Positions 7,716 to 16,583 are shown, counted from the first letter of the stretch. The stretch: 64,000 bases of DNA from Haladaptatus cibarius D43 (GCF_000710615.1 NZ_JDTH01000002.1:860082-924081), one strand, 5' to 3'. Notes: generated by a model from the letters alone, not told the origin. Numbers and translations: made by a program.

Positions 7716-8564
7716 ATGGCAGGAGACGACAAATATCCAGAGAGCACAGGTCGCCGCCGATTCGTCAAAGGCGTCGTCGGAAGCGCGACGCTCGCCAGTG
7801 TTGGCACTGCGGGTGCCGCTTCGCTCACGACGACGACGGCTTCCGCGGGTGCCGGTGGTGGTATTACACAGTTCATGGGGATGGAAAACACGGCAGGGCC
7901 TGCACCGCGTGCAATGCCTCAAATCCCTATCGAAATAGACGACGAAGGGTATGTCAAGGGATTCTTCCCGGAAGCATCGACGCGAACGGAGCAGGGTCGA
8001 GAAATCACCGTTGCCGAGGCCGACATCGGTGGCATGACCTACTCGGCAAACTGGTTCCAGTACTGCGGCGTCCAGACCTACAAAGGCATCAAGCCGGACG
8101 CCGACATGGACAACTACTTCCGCTACAAGGAAGGCGCGAAGTACGAATGGCAGGCGAACGACGTCAACGCCGGGGACAAAGTCCACATCGACGACTTCAG
8201 CGATTACCAGTCGTGGGGCAACGGCATCGGTAAATCCGGCCTCGGTAAACCGGCGATGGTAACGTGGCGTTCACAGGACGTTCCCCCGAGCCAGACGATG
8301 ACCGTCCAGCTCATTCGAAGCACGAACGTCGAACAGATGTCGGGCGAAAGTGAGTGGCTCAAAGCGAGTACCAAAGAAGGCTTCATCGCCAATCTCAACA
8401 AATGCACACACTTCTGCTGTGTGCCGATGTTCAAGGGCCTCTCAAACGCCGCGAAGTTCGGTGCCGCGGACGAGATTTACTGTCCGTGCCACCAGTCGGT
8501 GTACGACCCCTTCAGCATCGTTAGAAAATCATTCGTGGCGTTGCCACGGCCGGAGGGTGAGTAA
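7716..8564 (+). CDS. Rieske iron-sulfur protein of a bc-type complex
   Basis: 282 residues. An N-terminal Tat signal (GRRRFVKGVVG) precedes a Rieske domain. Box 1 is C230-T-H232-F-C-C235 and box 2 is C256-P-C258-H259-Q-S. C230, H232, C256 and H259 would bind the [2Fe-2S] cluster, and C235/C258 form the usual disulfide. The canonical glycines (CTHLGC, CPCHGS) are replaced by C234 and Q260, which could shift the redox potential. A long insertion precedes the cluster domain. The stop overlaps the next start (TAATG), so translation is probably coupled with cytochrome b. Confidence 0.9.
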   Translation: MAGDDKYPESTGRRRFVKGVVGSATLASVGTAGAASLTTTTASAGAGGGITQFMGMENTAGPAPRAMPQIPIEIDDEGYVKGFFPEASTRTEQGREITVAEADIGGMTYSANWFQYCGVQTYKGIKPDADMDNYFRYKEGAKYEWQANDVNAGDKVHIDDFSDYQSWGNGIGKSGLGKPAMVTWRSQDVPPSQTMTVQLIRSTNVEQMSGESEWLKASTKEGFIANLNKCTHFCCVPMFKGLSNAAKFGAADEIYCPCHQSVYDPFSIVRKSFVALPRPEGE

Positions 8565-9358
8565 TGAGTATCGAACGCAAGGACGAACACGACCACGGTG
8601 AGTGGCTCCGTGAGAAAGAACTCACCCCCATCGAGACGACGTTCCTCACGACGCTCATCTGGATGGACAAACGGTTCCGCATCGTGGACTACCTCGAAAT
8701 ACTGGAGACGTTGTACTATCGCGTCAACCTCCAGATGCCAAAAAGCCACACCGAGCAGTACGGACTGGACAACAAATTCTGGTACTGGTATCCGCTGTAC
8801 GCACTGGGTAGCTTCTCGACTATCGCATACGTAGTGGCCGCAGTCAGCGGTGCGCTGCTCGGGTTCTACTACTCGCCATCGACGGCGGGCGACCCCACGG
8901 CGGCGTACAACCAGTTGGCGTACATCATGGCCGACCTCAACTTCGGATTCATGCTCCGGAGTATTCACCGCTGGGCCGCACAAGTGATGGTGGCGGCGGT
9001 ATTCCTTCACATGCTCCGTGTCTACTTCACGGGCGCGTACAAGGAGCCACGCGAGGTCAACTGGATTCTCGGCATCATCCTCATCAGCTTGACGATGGTG
9101 TTCGGGTACACGGGCTACCTACTCCCGTGGGACCAGTTGGCGTTCTGGGCGGGACAGATCGGCGTCGAAATGAGCCTGTCGGTGCCACTCGTCGGCGAGT
9201 GGGTTGCACAGCTCCTATTCGGCGGCTTCAGCCTGAGCCAGGCGACACTGCAACGGATGTACATCCTGCACGTGTTCTTGCTCCCGTTCGTCGTGACTAC
9301 GCTCATCGCGGTACACATCGGCATCGTCTGGATGCAGGGCATCGCAGAACCACACTGA
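8564..9358 (+). CDS. petB: Cytochrome b, N-terminal four-helix half (b6 type)
   Basis: 264 residues with the four haem-bearing helices of cytochrome b. The histidine pairs are H135/H149 (14 apart) and H236/H251 (15 apart). The 15-residue spacing on the second helix is the b6f pattern; mitochondrial-type bc1 has 14 on both. No cysteine is present, so the covalent haem c(n) of plant b6 is unlikely. An N-terminal extension of about 70 polar residues precedes the first helix. The C-terminal half of cytochrome b is a separate gene just downstream. The protein would oxidise menaquinol in the membrane. Confidence 0.92.
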   Translation: MSIERKDEHDHGEWLREKELTPIETTFLTTLIWMDKRFRIVDYLEILETLYYRVNLQMPKSHTEQYGLDNKFWYWYPLYALGSFSTIAYVVAAVSGALLGFYYSPSTAGDPTAAYNQLAYIMADLNFGFMLRSIHRWAAQVMVAAVFLHMLRVYFTGAYKEPREVNWILGIILISLTMVFGYTGYLLPWDQLAFWAGQIGVEMSLSVPLVGEWVAQLLFGGFSLSQATLQRMYILHVFLLPFVVTTLIAVHIGIVWMQGIAEPH

Positions 9359-9362
9359 TACC

Positions 9363-10127
9363 ATGACCGACGAAAACGAACCCGAACCCCGAACCGACGG
9401 AAGCGGTACCGGCATCGTCTCGCCGGACGACGAGACTCCCTCGTGGCTTGAGCGGAAGCAGCGCACGCAGGGACTCTCCCGGCTGACATACGAATACTTC
9501 GAGCGCTCGCGCAGGGAAGACGAAGACCTGCGACAGGAATCGAGCTACGTCGAACGCGACGTGCTCGCGTTCCCGACGTGGCCCCACGAGATGATTCGTA
9601 ATCTCTCGATTACGAGTTTCTTCGTCGGGATGATTCTGTTCCTCGCCGCTGCGCTCCCACCTCACCTCGGCCCACCGGCCGACCCGAGTTCGACGCCAGC
9701 GATTATCCTGCCCGACTGGTATCTGTACTGGTCGTTCGGCCTGCTGAAGCTAGGGCCACTGAACCCCGAACTCGCCATCCTCGGTGGCGACAAACTGATG
9801 GCAGACCGAACCTACGGTGTCGTCGCAAACGGCGTCGTCGTCGGTATCATCGCCATCGTACCGTTCCTGAACAAGGGGAGCGCTCGTCGACCGGTCGAAC
9901 AACCGTTCTGGGCCGCGGTCGGTATGTTCGGCGTGGTCTTCTCGCTCACTATCAGCACGCTCGCCATCAAGAACCTGATGCCTATCGACTCGCACCTGCT
10001 CTTCGACTTGACGTTCCTCCTGCCCATCGCAGCAGGAACCATCACCTACGCGGTGTTGAAGTCGATGCGTGAAGGGTACATGTTCAGCCTCAACCGCCGG
10101 TACTACCGCCTGCGACCGCCGAAATAA
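9363..10127 (+). CDS. petD: Cytochrome b C-terminal half (subunit IV-like)
   Basis: 254 residues. After a polar N-terminal segment of about 75 residues come roughly four hydrophobic helices. The quinol-site motif PDWYLYW corresponds to the PEWY motif of cytochrome b/subunit IV, with Asp in place of Glu as in several b6f-like proteins. It starts four bases after petB ends. Together they make a b6f-type split cytochrome b. The split is not a frameshift: both halves have their own starts and soluble extensions. Confidence 0.88.
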   Translation: MTDENEPEPRTDGSGTGIVSPDDETPSWLERKQRTQGLSRLTYEYFERSRREDEDLRQESSYVERDVLAFPTWPHEMIRNLSITSFFVGMILFLAAALPPHLGPPADPSSTPAIILPDWYLYWSFGLLKLGPLNPELAILGGDKLMADRTYGVVANGVVVGIIAIVPFLNKGSARRPVEQPFWAAVGMFGVVFSLTISTLAIKNLMPIDSHLLFDLTFLLPIAAGTITYAVLKSMREGYMFSLNRRYYRLRPPK

Positions 10128-10140
10128 CCCGACTTTCTTT

Positions 10141-10521
10141 ATGTCTTCACGCGACGACGAATCAGAGACTAGCTACTCGGCTTTCGACGACGAGAGCGAT
10201 GGGAACGGCGAATCGAACGCGAATGAAAGTTCGACCGGTATCGCGTCCCGCGACGTCGTCGTCCCGCTACAACTGTACAAAATCGTCACCGTCTTTTCGA
10301 CGATGTTCGCGGTCTTCACCGTCGTCGGTGGGTTCATCGCACTGGATTTTGCAACTAACCGGGCGAGCGCGCCGATTTCGGAGGTCAACTATCCGCTTGC
10401 GATTTTCGGACTCCTCCTCATCGTGGCGGGGACGGTCGTGTACGCGTTTTCCACTCGCTTCCGCGCTGAGGGAATGGGAAAGTCTAAAGACGACTCCGAC
10501 GAACCGTCAAACAATGGCTGA
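10141..10521 (+). CDS. DUF7315-like membrane protein of the bc operon
   Basis: 126 residues from the ATG at 10141. An upstream ATG in the same frame lies inside petD and is unlikely. A hydrophilic Ser/Asp/Glu-rich head of about 45 residues is followed by two membrane helices (about 46-70 and 82-104) and a charged tail. No cofactor motif. It lies 13 bp after petD and overlaps the next gene by eight bases, so it belongs to the operon, probably as a small subunit of the complex. DUF number from memory. Confidence 0.6.
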   Translation: MSSRDDESETSYSAFDDESDGNGESNANESSTGIASRDVVVPLQLYKIVTVFSTMFAVFTVVGGFIALDFATNRASAPISEVNYPLAIFGLLLIVAGTVVYAFSTRFRAEGMGKSKDDSDEPSNNG

Positions 10522-10768
10522 CGAATTCATAAAGGGACTCAGTATTGCCACCTGTGCGGGGTTCGCGTGGATGGTTCTTTCGGGCTGGTACACGACACCC
10601 GGGTTCGAAGACACGCAACTCATCGGTGAGGTTCCGACTGGCCTCGACATGTACGGTAGCCTCGCCATCATACTCCGCGAAGCGTTCTTCTGGTTCGCCA
10701 TCCTCGGTATGCTGTTCTTCTGGGTCATCATCCCCGGCATTCGCCAACTTCGACTGGCACGACAGTAA
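10514..10768 (+). CDS. DUF7314-like small membrane protein of the bc operon
   Basis: 84 residues starting at 10514, inside the end of the preceding gene (8-bp overlap), which implies translational coupling. Two membrane helices (about 7-25 and 48-75) are connected by a loop with TPGFEDTQLIGEVPTG. It is the last gene of the operon; nothing on this strand follows for over 1.9 kb. No family beyond the haloarchaeal DUF is recognised. Confidence 0.6.
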   Translation: MADEFIKGLSIATCAGFAWMVLSGWYTTPGFEDTQLIGEVPTGLDMYGSLAIILREAFFWFAILGMLFFWVIIPGIRQLRLARQ

Positions 10769-10914
10769 TCGCGGCGTCGAACCGAAAACGAACTACCAGC
10801 AAAACGCATCTACCCTTCTTTCGTCTTCTAACACGTAGCTGTTAGAGTACGCACGTAGCCATCAGTTCCAAAGAAATTGGCTCAACTCGCGCGTAAACTC
10901 GGTCTTCAGTATGG

Positions 10915-11664
10915 CTACTCGCCTGCGGCGTCGATTCGCGTTCCGGGCGTTTCCCCATCGAGAAACGAAGATACGTCGTCCGGGGAGAAAATCGACGCCG
11001 GAGCGCCGAGTTCGAGAAGCGAGCGAACTTTTCCGGCCATGCCGCCGGTCACGTCGGTCGATTCGCTCTCGCCGAGTACGTCCGCGACAGCTTCGTAGGC
11101 CGTGATTTCGGGGATGACCTCGTCGTTTTCGTCCAACACTCCCGGAACCGTCGAACAGAAACCAACGCGGTCGGCGTCGAGGTGGCGTGCCACCGAGACG
11201 ACGAGTTCGTCGCCGCTGACGACGGTGACGCCTTCGCCCTCGTGGGCGACCACGTCGCCGTGGAGAACAGGGACGAATCCCTCTTTCAGCATCGTCTCGA
11301 TTTGTTCGGTCGGGAGGGTGAGAGACGCGACTGCGTCTCTCACCGCGGCGGAGAACGGATGGACGGGAACGGCTGGAATTCCTCGGTCGTGAAGCCACGA
11401 GAGGACGAAGTTGTTCAGGGTCTTCATCGCGCCGTGGATGTCGGTGACCGCGTCGATGTCGCTACTCCCGCTCGTTTTCGACACGCCGTGTTCGCTCGCG
11501 TGGTGGTGGCCGAAACTGCCGCCGCCGTGAACCAACACGAGGTCGTCCACGCTCGCGTCGCTGATTGCATCGCTGACTTTCCCGAGGGTCTCGCCATCGA
11601 GCGTGTCGGCACGGTCTTTGTCCGTGATGACGCTTCCGCCGAGTTTGAGGACGGTGAGACTCAT
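10915..11664 (-). CDS. ipk: Isopentenyl phosphate kinase
   Basis: 249 residues of the amino-acid-kinase fold. Motifs are LKLGGSVITDK at the N-terminus, LVHGGGSFGHHHA (the histidine here matches the catalytic substrate-binding His of IPKs), a GDVV loop, and DVTGGMAGKV near the C-terminus. It converts isopentenyl phosphate to IPP with ATP, the last step of the alternate mevalonate pathway. Its ATG overlaps the mevalonate kinase stop (ATGA), so the two are one translationally coupled unit. Glutamate 5-kinase is an alternative fold relative, but the HHHA motif and neighbour argue for IPK. Confidence 0.9.
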   Translation of the reverse strand: MSLTVLKLGGSVITDKDRADTLDGETLGKVSDAISDASVDDLVLVHGGGSFGHHHASEHGVSKTSGSSDIDAVTDIHGAMKTLNNFVLSWLHDRGIPAVPVHPFSAAVRDAVASLTLPTEQIETMLKEGFVPVLHGDVVAHEGEGVTVVSGDELVVSVARHLDADRVGFCSTVPGVLDENDEVIPEITAYEAVADVLGESESTDVTGGMAGKVRSLLELGAPASIFSPDDVSSFLDGETPGTRIDAAGE

Positions 11665-12644
11665 TCTTCGCGCACCCCCTCGGTGTCGAGTTCGGCACGG
11701 AACGCATCTTCACATCCGGGCGTAAATCGAAGTGCCGTCTCGGTTTCGTCGGTCGGGTCGAGGGCGACGATACAGCCGCCGCCACCTGCACCCGTGAGTT
11801 TCGCGCCGAGCGCGCCCGCGTCGCGGGCCGCCCAGACCATATTGTCGAGCGAGCGCGAGGAAACGCCGAGCGCTTCCAGCAGGCCGTGATTGAAGTTCAT
11901 CAGCTTACCGAGCTCTTCGGTGTCTCCCTCGGTCAGCGCGCGCTCTCCTTTCCGGACGATGTCGCCGATGCTTTTCACTGTCTCCCCCGCAAACTCGTAC
12001 TCATCGCGGAGCGCGCGAACGCCAGCCACGAGTTTGCCCGTATCGCCAGCACCGCCGTCGAAGCCGACGACGATGGGTAACTCCGGCGATTCGACGGCTC
12101 GACAGTCGTCTCCTTCCACGCGAACCGCGCCACCAGTTGCAGAGCAGAACGTGTCCGCACGCGAAGCCTCGCCGTCCTGTACCGCGAGTTCCGCCCGATA
12201 CGCTCTGTCTGCGATTTCGTCGCTCGAAAGCGATACGCCGAGTTCGCGCGTTGCGGCGTCGATTGCGGCGACGGTCACCGCCGCGGAGGAACCGAGCCCG
12301 GCACCCAGCGGAATGTCGCTTTCGACGGTGATGTCGAAACCAGCGTCCGGCCTATCAGTCGCATTGCGGGCCTGTTCGATTGCGGCGTCGATGTAGCCGA
12401 TTCCGGCCTGAACGAGCGATTCCGAGACGTTCACGTCGGGCGTTTCGTCGGTGCTGCCGCTGTATTCGACGGTGAATCCGTCGATGCTAAGGTCTGATAG
12501 ATGAACACGAAGGCGGTCGTCGTCGCGTGATTCGACTGTCACCGTCGCCCGGCGCTCGATGGCACAGGGGACGGCGGGTTCGCCATACACTACGGCGTGT
12601 TCCCCGAATAGATACACCTTCCCCGGGGCGCTCGAAACGGTCAT
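11661..12644 (-). CDS. mvk: Mevalonate kinase
   Basis: 327 residues starting at 12644 (APGKVYLFGEHAVVYGE follows immediately, the classical N-terminal GHMP motif). The frame continues upstream to 12722 but without conserved residues and into the divergent promoter. The ATP loop is PLGAGLGSSAAVTVAAID and the C-terminal motif is LTGAGGGGCIVAL. It phosphorylates mevalonate to 5-phosphomevalonate, the substrate for the decarboxylase at 2247-3221. Overlaps ipk by four bases. Confidence 0.93.
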   Translation of the reverse strand: MTVSSAPGKVYLFGEHAVVYGEPAVPCAIERRATVTVESRDDDRLRVHLSDLSIDGFTVEYSGSTDETPDVNVSESLVQAGIGYIDAAIEQARNATDRPDAGFDITVESDIPLGAGLGSSAAVTVAAIDAATRELGVSLSSDEIADRAYRAELAVQDGEASRADTFCSATGGAVRVEGDDCRAVESPELPIVVGFDGGAGDTGKLVAGVRALRDEYEFAGETVKSIGDIVRKGERALTEGDTEELGKLMNFNHGLLEALGVSSRSLDNMVWAARDAGALGAKLTGAGGGGCIVALDPTDETETALRFTPGCEDAFRAELDTEGVREE

Positions 12645-12756
12645 GTCGTACTCTCGGTGAGCGGGGGGTATCACTTTTTTCGAATGGATTGCGTCGCTGG
12701 TGTCCCTGCGTGCAAGAGTCAACGCATATATCGTCGGGGAGAACCATCGTCGTACT

Positions 12757-13431
12757 ATGACTGCAACTGTGGTCGAAGTCGAAATCCCTCCAGATGAATT
12801 TGCACTACATCAGTCACTCGCCGCACTCGACGACCTGAACTTCGAAATCGAGCGCGTCGTCGCCCACGACGACGACCAAGTCATGCCGTTCGTCTGGATT
12901 AGCAGCGAGAAAAGTAGCCACGAAGAAATCCAAGCGGCGCTCGAAGACGATCCGACCGTCGAAGACATCGAACTGCTCACCGATTTAGACGACGAGTGGC
13001 TCTATCGAATGGGCTGGGTAGACCAGATAGACGCCCTTATCCAAATCCTCGTCAAAGAGGACGGAACGATTCTCGCGGCAATGGGCAACGACAACTGTTG
13101 GAATTTCCGCATCGTCTTTCCTGAACGAGATTCCCTCTCGCGTACCTACGACTACTGCGAAAATCACGGACTCACCCTCGATATTCTCAACATCTACCAG
13201 TTAGAGGACGGACGAAAGGGTCGGTTCGGACTCACGGAAGACCAGCAGGATACACTCACGCTGGCCTACGAACACGGCTACTATCAGGTTCCCCGCAAGG
13301 CGACGGCCGACGACCTCTCCGAAGAACTCGGAATCTCACACCAAGCCGTTTCCGAGCGACTCCGCCGCGGCCACGGCAGTCTCGTGGAAAACGCGCTCAT
13401 CCTCGGCGAGGGTGCGGACTCATCCAAATAA
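12757..13431 (+). CDS. Bat-type HTH transcriptional regulator
   Basis: 224 residues from the ATG at 12757. The C-terminal 50-60 residues are an HTH_10 (bacterio-opsin activator) domain: TEDQQDTLTLAYEHGYYQVP, then ATADDLSEELGISHQAVSERL. The N-terminal part (about 1-160) is a sensor-like region with several ILVKEDGTILAAMGND-type strands, similar to the Bat N-terminal regulatory domain. It is divergent from mvk/ipk with starts about 110 bp apart, so it may regulate that pair or itself; this is inference. No ligand can be named. Confidence 0.8.
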   Translation: MTATVVEVEIPPDEFALHQSLAALDDLNFEIERVVAHDDDQVMPFVWISSEKSSHEEIQAALEDDPTVEDIELLTDLDDEWLYRMGWVDQIDALIQILVKEDGTILAAMGNDNCWNFRIVFPERDSLSRTYDYCENHGLTLDILNIYQLEDGRKGRFGLTEDQQDTLTLAYEHGYYQVPRKATADDLSEELGISHQAVSERLRRGHGSLVENALILGEGADSSK

Positions 13432-13452
13432 CGGACCGACGGAATCGGTTGG

Positions 13453-13668
13453 TCACTCCGGAGCAAAATATCGAATCGAAAACGCACGAAACGAGTGTTC
13501 GTGTTTGTGACACGCAATCGGATGGCCGGTTTCACGAAAATGCGCTATCGCTCGTCGATTCGACTCTTCGCGTCCGCTCATTGCTGGATCGACGACCCAT
13601 TCACACACTCGGCAGTTTAGAATCCGTCTCCCACCCATCATCGTGTATCTGTCGCGGTTCGTGGTCAC
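13453..13668 (-). CDS. Small C2H2-like zinc-finger protein
   Basis: 71 residues if started at 13668, or 62 from a second ATG at 13641. The motif CRVCEWVVDP, then a basic helix, then IAHFRETGHPI gives a Cys-x2-Cys...His-x5-His arrangement like a small zinc finger, followed by a His-rich CHKHEHS. Such mini zinc-finger proteins are frequent in haloarchaea and some act in regulation. It lies downstream of rps2 on the same strand, 151 bp after its stop. No other gene explains this 388-bp gap. Function unknown. Confidence 0.55.
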   Translation of the reverse strand: MTTNRDRYTMMGGRRILNCRVCEWVVDPAMSGREESNRRAIAHFRETGHPIACHKHEHSFRAFSIRYFAPE

Positions 13669-13819
13669 TGCATTGGTTGCACCATCAAGCGCTTTTACAC
13701 GAGGGTACCGTCCACCGGCAGTTTTGAACGAACCCCCACCGACGAACGAGATGCCTCTCCGAGTGCTGTATCAGTACGAACAATCCGGAAAACAGCGCAG
13801 TTCGAAGTCGAAAATGCGA

Positions 13820-14593
13820 TTAAATCTCGCTCTCGAAGTCGTCGAGCGAGTAGGCGGGTTCGGCACCGCGGCGGTCGAGCGTCTCGTTGGCCAGCAGCCA
13901 GTAGACGACCGACAGCGCCTTGCGACCTTTGTTGTTCGTCGGAACGACGAGGTCAACGTTGCTCGTGTTGTTGTTGGAGTCACACATTGCGATGACAGGG
14001 ATGCCGACCGTGATGGCCTCCTTGACCGCCTGTGCGTCTCCGATTGGGTCGGTGACGACGACGACGTCGGGTTCGATGTAGCCGTCGTACTTCGGGTTCG
14101 TTAGCGTGCCCGGGATGAATCGACCCGTGCGAGCGCGTGCGCCGACCGCTTCGGCGAATTTCTCGGCTGGGAAGCGACCGTACTGGCGCGAGGACGTGAC
14201 CAACATCTGTTCTGGGTTGTAGTTGGACAGGAAGTCCGCGGCCGTGCGGATTCGCTGATCGGTCTTGCTCACGTCGAGGACGTACAGGCCGTCCGTTCGA
14301 ACGCGGTGGATGAACCGCTCCATGTCCTCGGTTTTCTGTTGCGTACCGATGTGGACACCAGCGCCGAGGTAGTCCTCGACGGGAATGAGAAGGTCTGCCT
14401 CCTCGTCGCCGAGCACGTCCTCGTCGAACTGCGGTTCTTCTTCGGTCTCGTCCGCCTGTGCGCCGACATCCTCGTCGGGGTCAACGTTGGGTTCCGCACC
14501 GGACTCGCCGGTCGGTTCCGCATCGACTTCCGCTTCCGCGGCGTCGAGACCGTCCGTTTCTTCTTCTACCTGTTCTGATTCGTTATCGCTCAT
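13820..14593 (-). CDS. rps2: 30S ribosomal protein S2
   Basis: 257 residues. The core starts near residue 67 with [18 protein letters not shown] and includes [20 protein letters not shown] and [19 protein letters not shown], all typical of archaeal S2 (SA). The first 65 residues form a strongly acidic Glu/Asp-rich extension without sequence conservation, as often seen in haloarchaeal ribosomal proteins. It overlaps the enolase stop by four bases and is the last ribosomal gene of the block that begins with S13. Confidence 0.95.
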   Translation of the reverse strand: MSDNESEQVEEETDGLDAAEAEVDAEPTGESGAEPNVDPDEDVGAQADETEEEPQFDEDVLGDEEADLLIPVEDYLGAGVHIGTQQKTEDMERFIHRVRTDGLYVLDVSKTDQRIRTAADFLSNYNPEQMLVTSSRQYGRFPAEKFAEAVGARARTGRFIPGTLTNPKYDGYIEPDVVVVTDPIGDAQAVKEAITVGIPVIAMCDSNNNTSNVDLVVPTNNKGRKALSVVYWLLANETLDRRGAEPAYSLDDFESEI

Positions 14594-15795
14594 AATCGTG
14601 ATACGTTCTGCTCGATTCGGATGAGTTCGTTGAGTTTAGCGGTTCGCTCGCCGCCGACCGACCCCGTTTTGATGAACGGGGCGCCGGTCGCAACAGCGAG
14701 GTGTGCGATGGTCGTATCCTCGGTTTCGCCGCTTCGGTGGGAAATGACGGGGTCGTAGCCGTTCTCGACGGCGAGTTCGATGGCGTCGAACGCATCCGAG
14801 AGCGTGCCGATTTGGTTCGGCTTGATGAGGATGCTGTTTCCGGCATCCTGCTCGATACCGTCACCCAGTCGTTCGACGTTGGTGACGAACAGGTCGTCAC
14901 CGCAGATGAGCGTCTGGTCACCGACGCGGTCGGTGAGTTCGGCGAAGCCTTCGTAGTCGTTCTCGTCCAGTGGGTCTTCGACGTAGACGAGGTCGTACTC
15001 GTCCACGAGGTCTGCGATGTACGCTATCTGCTCGTCGGTCGAGCGCGTCTGGTCGCGGTAGTGGTACTCGCCGTCCTCGTACATCTCGGCACCGGCCACG
15101 TCGAGGCCGAACCGAATGTCGAAGCCGAAGTCGTCGGAAACGGCCGAAACCGCTTCGTCCATCACTTCGAACGCTTCGTCGTCGTCGATGGACGGTGCCC
15201 ACGCACCCTCGTCACCTTTTGCCGAGGGGACGCCACGCTCATCGAGAATGTTCGCGGCTTCCTGATGCACTGCGGCGTTGGCGAACACCGCGTCCTGCAC
15301 GCTCGGAGCGCCGACGGGTGCCGCGAGGAACTCCTGAATCGCGGTCGCGTCCGCGGCGTGTTCGCCACCCCCGATGACGTTTCCGAGTGGCACCGGGAAG
15401 GTGTCACCGCGGAACGCACCACCGAGATGTTGATACAGCGGCGCGCCAATCACGTCAGCCGCAGCCTTCGCGGCGGCCATGCTGATTGCGACGGCGCTGT
15501 TCGCACCGATTTCCGAGAAGTTGTCCGTGCCGTCCGCCGCACGAAGGGTGGTGTCAACGTCGCGCTGGTCGCCAACGTAGACGTTCCCTTCGAGGCGTGG
15601 AACGGCGTGTTCCCGGGCCGAGGCGATTGCCTCGCCGGGGTCGAGTTCTATCGCTTCGTACTCGCCCGTGCTCGCGCCGCTCGGCGCGGCGGCACGACCG
15701 AAGCCACCGCTCTCGGTCAGCACGTCCGCCTCGACCGTCGCGTTGCCGCGCGAGTCGAGGATTCGGCGGAGTCTGACGCTTTCGATGCGCGTCAT
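14590..15795 (-). CDS. eno: Enolase
   Basis: 401 residues with the full enolase architecture: [16 protein letters not shown], the GASTGEYEA loop, metal ligands in [22 protein letters not shown] and [11 protein letters not shown], the catalytic lysine in [10 protein letters not shown], and [19 protein letters not shown] near the C-terminus. It interconverts 2-phosphoglycerate and phosphoenolpyruvate. Coupled to rpoK upstream and rps2 downstream by ATGA overlaps, an operon arrangement widely conserved in archaea. Confidence 0.96.
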   Translation of the reverse strand: MTRIESVRLRRILDSRGNATVEADVLTESGGFGRAAAPSGASTGEYEAIELDPGEAIASAREHAVPRLEGNVYVGDQRDVDTTLRAADGTDNFSEIGANSAVAISMAAAKAAADVIGAPLYQHLGGAFRGDTFPVPLGNVIGGGEHAADATAIQEFLAAPVGAPSVQDAVFANAAVHQEAANILDERGVPSAKGDEGAWAPSIDDDEAFEVMDEAVSAVSDDFGFDIRFGLDVAGAEMYEDGEYHYRDQTRSTDEQIAYIADLVDEYDLVYVEDPLDENDYEGFAELTDRVGDQTLICGDDLFVTNVERLGDGIEQDAGNSILIKPNQIGTLSDAFDAIELAVENGYDPVISHRSGETEDTTIAHLAVATGAPFIKTGSVGGERTAKLNELIRIEQNVSRL

Positions 15796-15974
15796 TGCTC
15801 CTCCTGACGACGCACGGAGAACGGCAGCACACCGGCGTCGTACTCTTCGGCCGCGATGAGAATCGGCTGTGACTCCTCCGTTTCGATGAGCACTGGCGCG
15901 CCGTATGACACTTGCAGCGCTCTCGCACCGAGGATTCGGGCTTTTTCGTATCGGGAGTATTGTTGTTGAGCCAT
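15792..15974 (-). CDS. rpoK: DNA-directed RNA polymerase subunit K
   Basis: 60 residues, the normal length of archaeal RpoK (Rpb6/omega homologue). [20 protein letters not shown] and the C-terminal [15 protein letters not shown] are the family signature. It supports RNA polymerase assembly. Its ATG shares one base with the rpoN stop and its stop overlaps the enolase start. Confidence 0.95.
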   Translation of the reverse strand: MAQQQYSRYEKARILGARALQVSYGAPVLIETEESQPILIAAEEYDAGVLPFSVRRQEEQ

Positions 15975-16174
15975 TACTGGTACGGGGCGACGATGTCCAC
16001 GAGGTCTTTGTGTGACACTATCATTCGACGGCAGCAGTGACGTTCGACGCCGAGTTCGTCGAGAACCTTTCCGGGGTCTTCGTTCCCCATCTGGGTTTCG
16101 GCGCGCGCCTTGTACTCCTGCCAGTGTTCACCGACGACCTTGCCGCACGTGAAACACCGGACTGGAATCATCAT
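15974..16174 (-). CDS. rpoN: DNA-directed RNA polymerase subunit N
   Basis: 66 residues, or 65 if the second methionine at 16171 is used, which matches the usual [11 protein letters not shown] start. The zinc-binding cysteines are in CFTCG and RHCCRRM, the standard CX2C...CC pattern of Rpb10 homologues. A structural subunit of RNA polymerase. Lies between rps9 and rpoK. Confidence 0.95.
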   Translation of the reverse strand: MMIPVRCFTCGKVVGEHWQEYKARAETQMGNEDPGKVLDELGVERHCCRRMIVSHKDLVDIVAPYQ

Positions 16175-16187
16175 GGGTTAAACCACC

Positions 16188-16583
16188 TCAACGGTAGGAC
16201 TTCTGGTAGCGGGCACGGGCACCGGGGCCGCCCCACTTTTTGGGTTCGGACTGGCGAACGTCGTTGACCAGCAGGGAACGGTCGAACTCCATGAACGCGT
16301 CACGGAGTTCTGCGTCGTTCATATGCTGGACGAGTCCGCGTGCAATCGCGGTGCGGACTGCGTCTGCCTGTCCGGTGATACCGCCGCCCGAAACGTCAAC
16401 GTTGACGTCGACGGCGTCGCGCTCGTCGTTCGCGATGCGGAACGGTTCGAGCATCTTGAGTCGGGCCATCTCCGGCTCGACCAGTTCGACTGGTTTCGAG
16501 TTGATTCGCACACGACCTTCGCCCTCCGTAACCGTGGCACGGGCGATTGCCGTTTTCTTCTTTCCGCTCGTGTTCGTTACCAT
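16188..16583 (-). CDS. rps9: 30S ribosomal protein S9
   Basis: 131 residues. [22 protein letters not shown] at the N-terminus and the conserved basic C-terminus [17 protein letters not shown], which reaches the decoding-site P-site tRNA, identify S9. Its start lies inside the last codons of rpl13 (7-bp overlap). Confidence 0.96.
   Translation of the reverse strand: MVTNTSGKKKTAIARATVTEGEGRVRINSKPVELVEPEMARLKMLEPFRIANDERDAVDVNVDVSGGGITGQADAVRTAIARGLVQHMNDAELRDAFMEFDRSLLVNDVRQSEPKKWGGPGARARYQKSYR

Noticed and set aside
8564-10127. Frameshifted cytochrome b
   Set aside because: The two halves have separate starts, separate soluble extensions and the b6/subunit IV boundary, so the split is natural.
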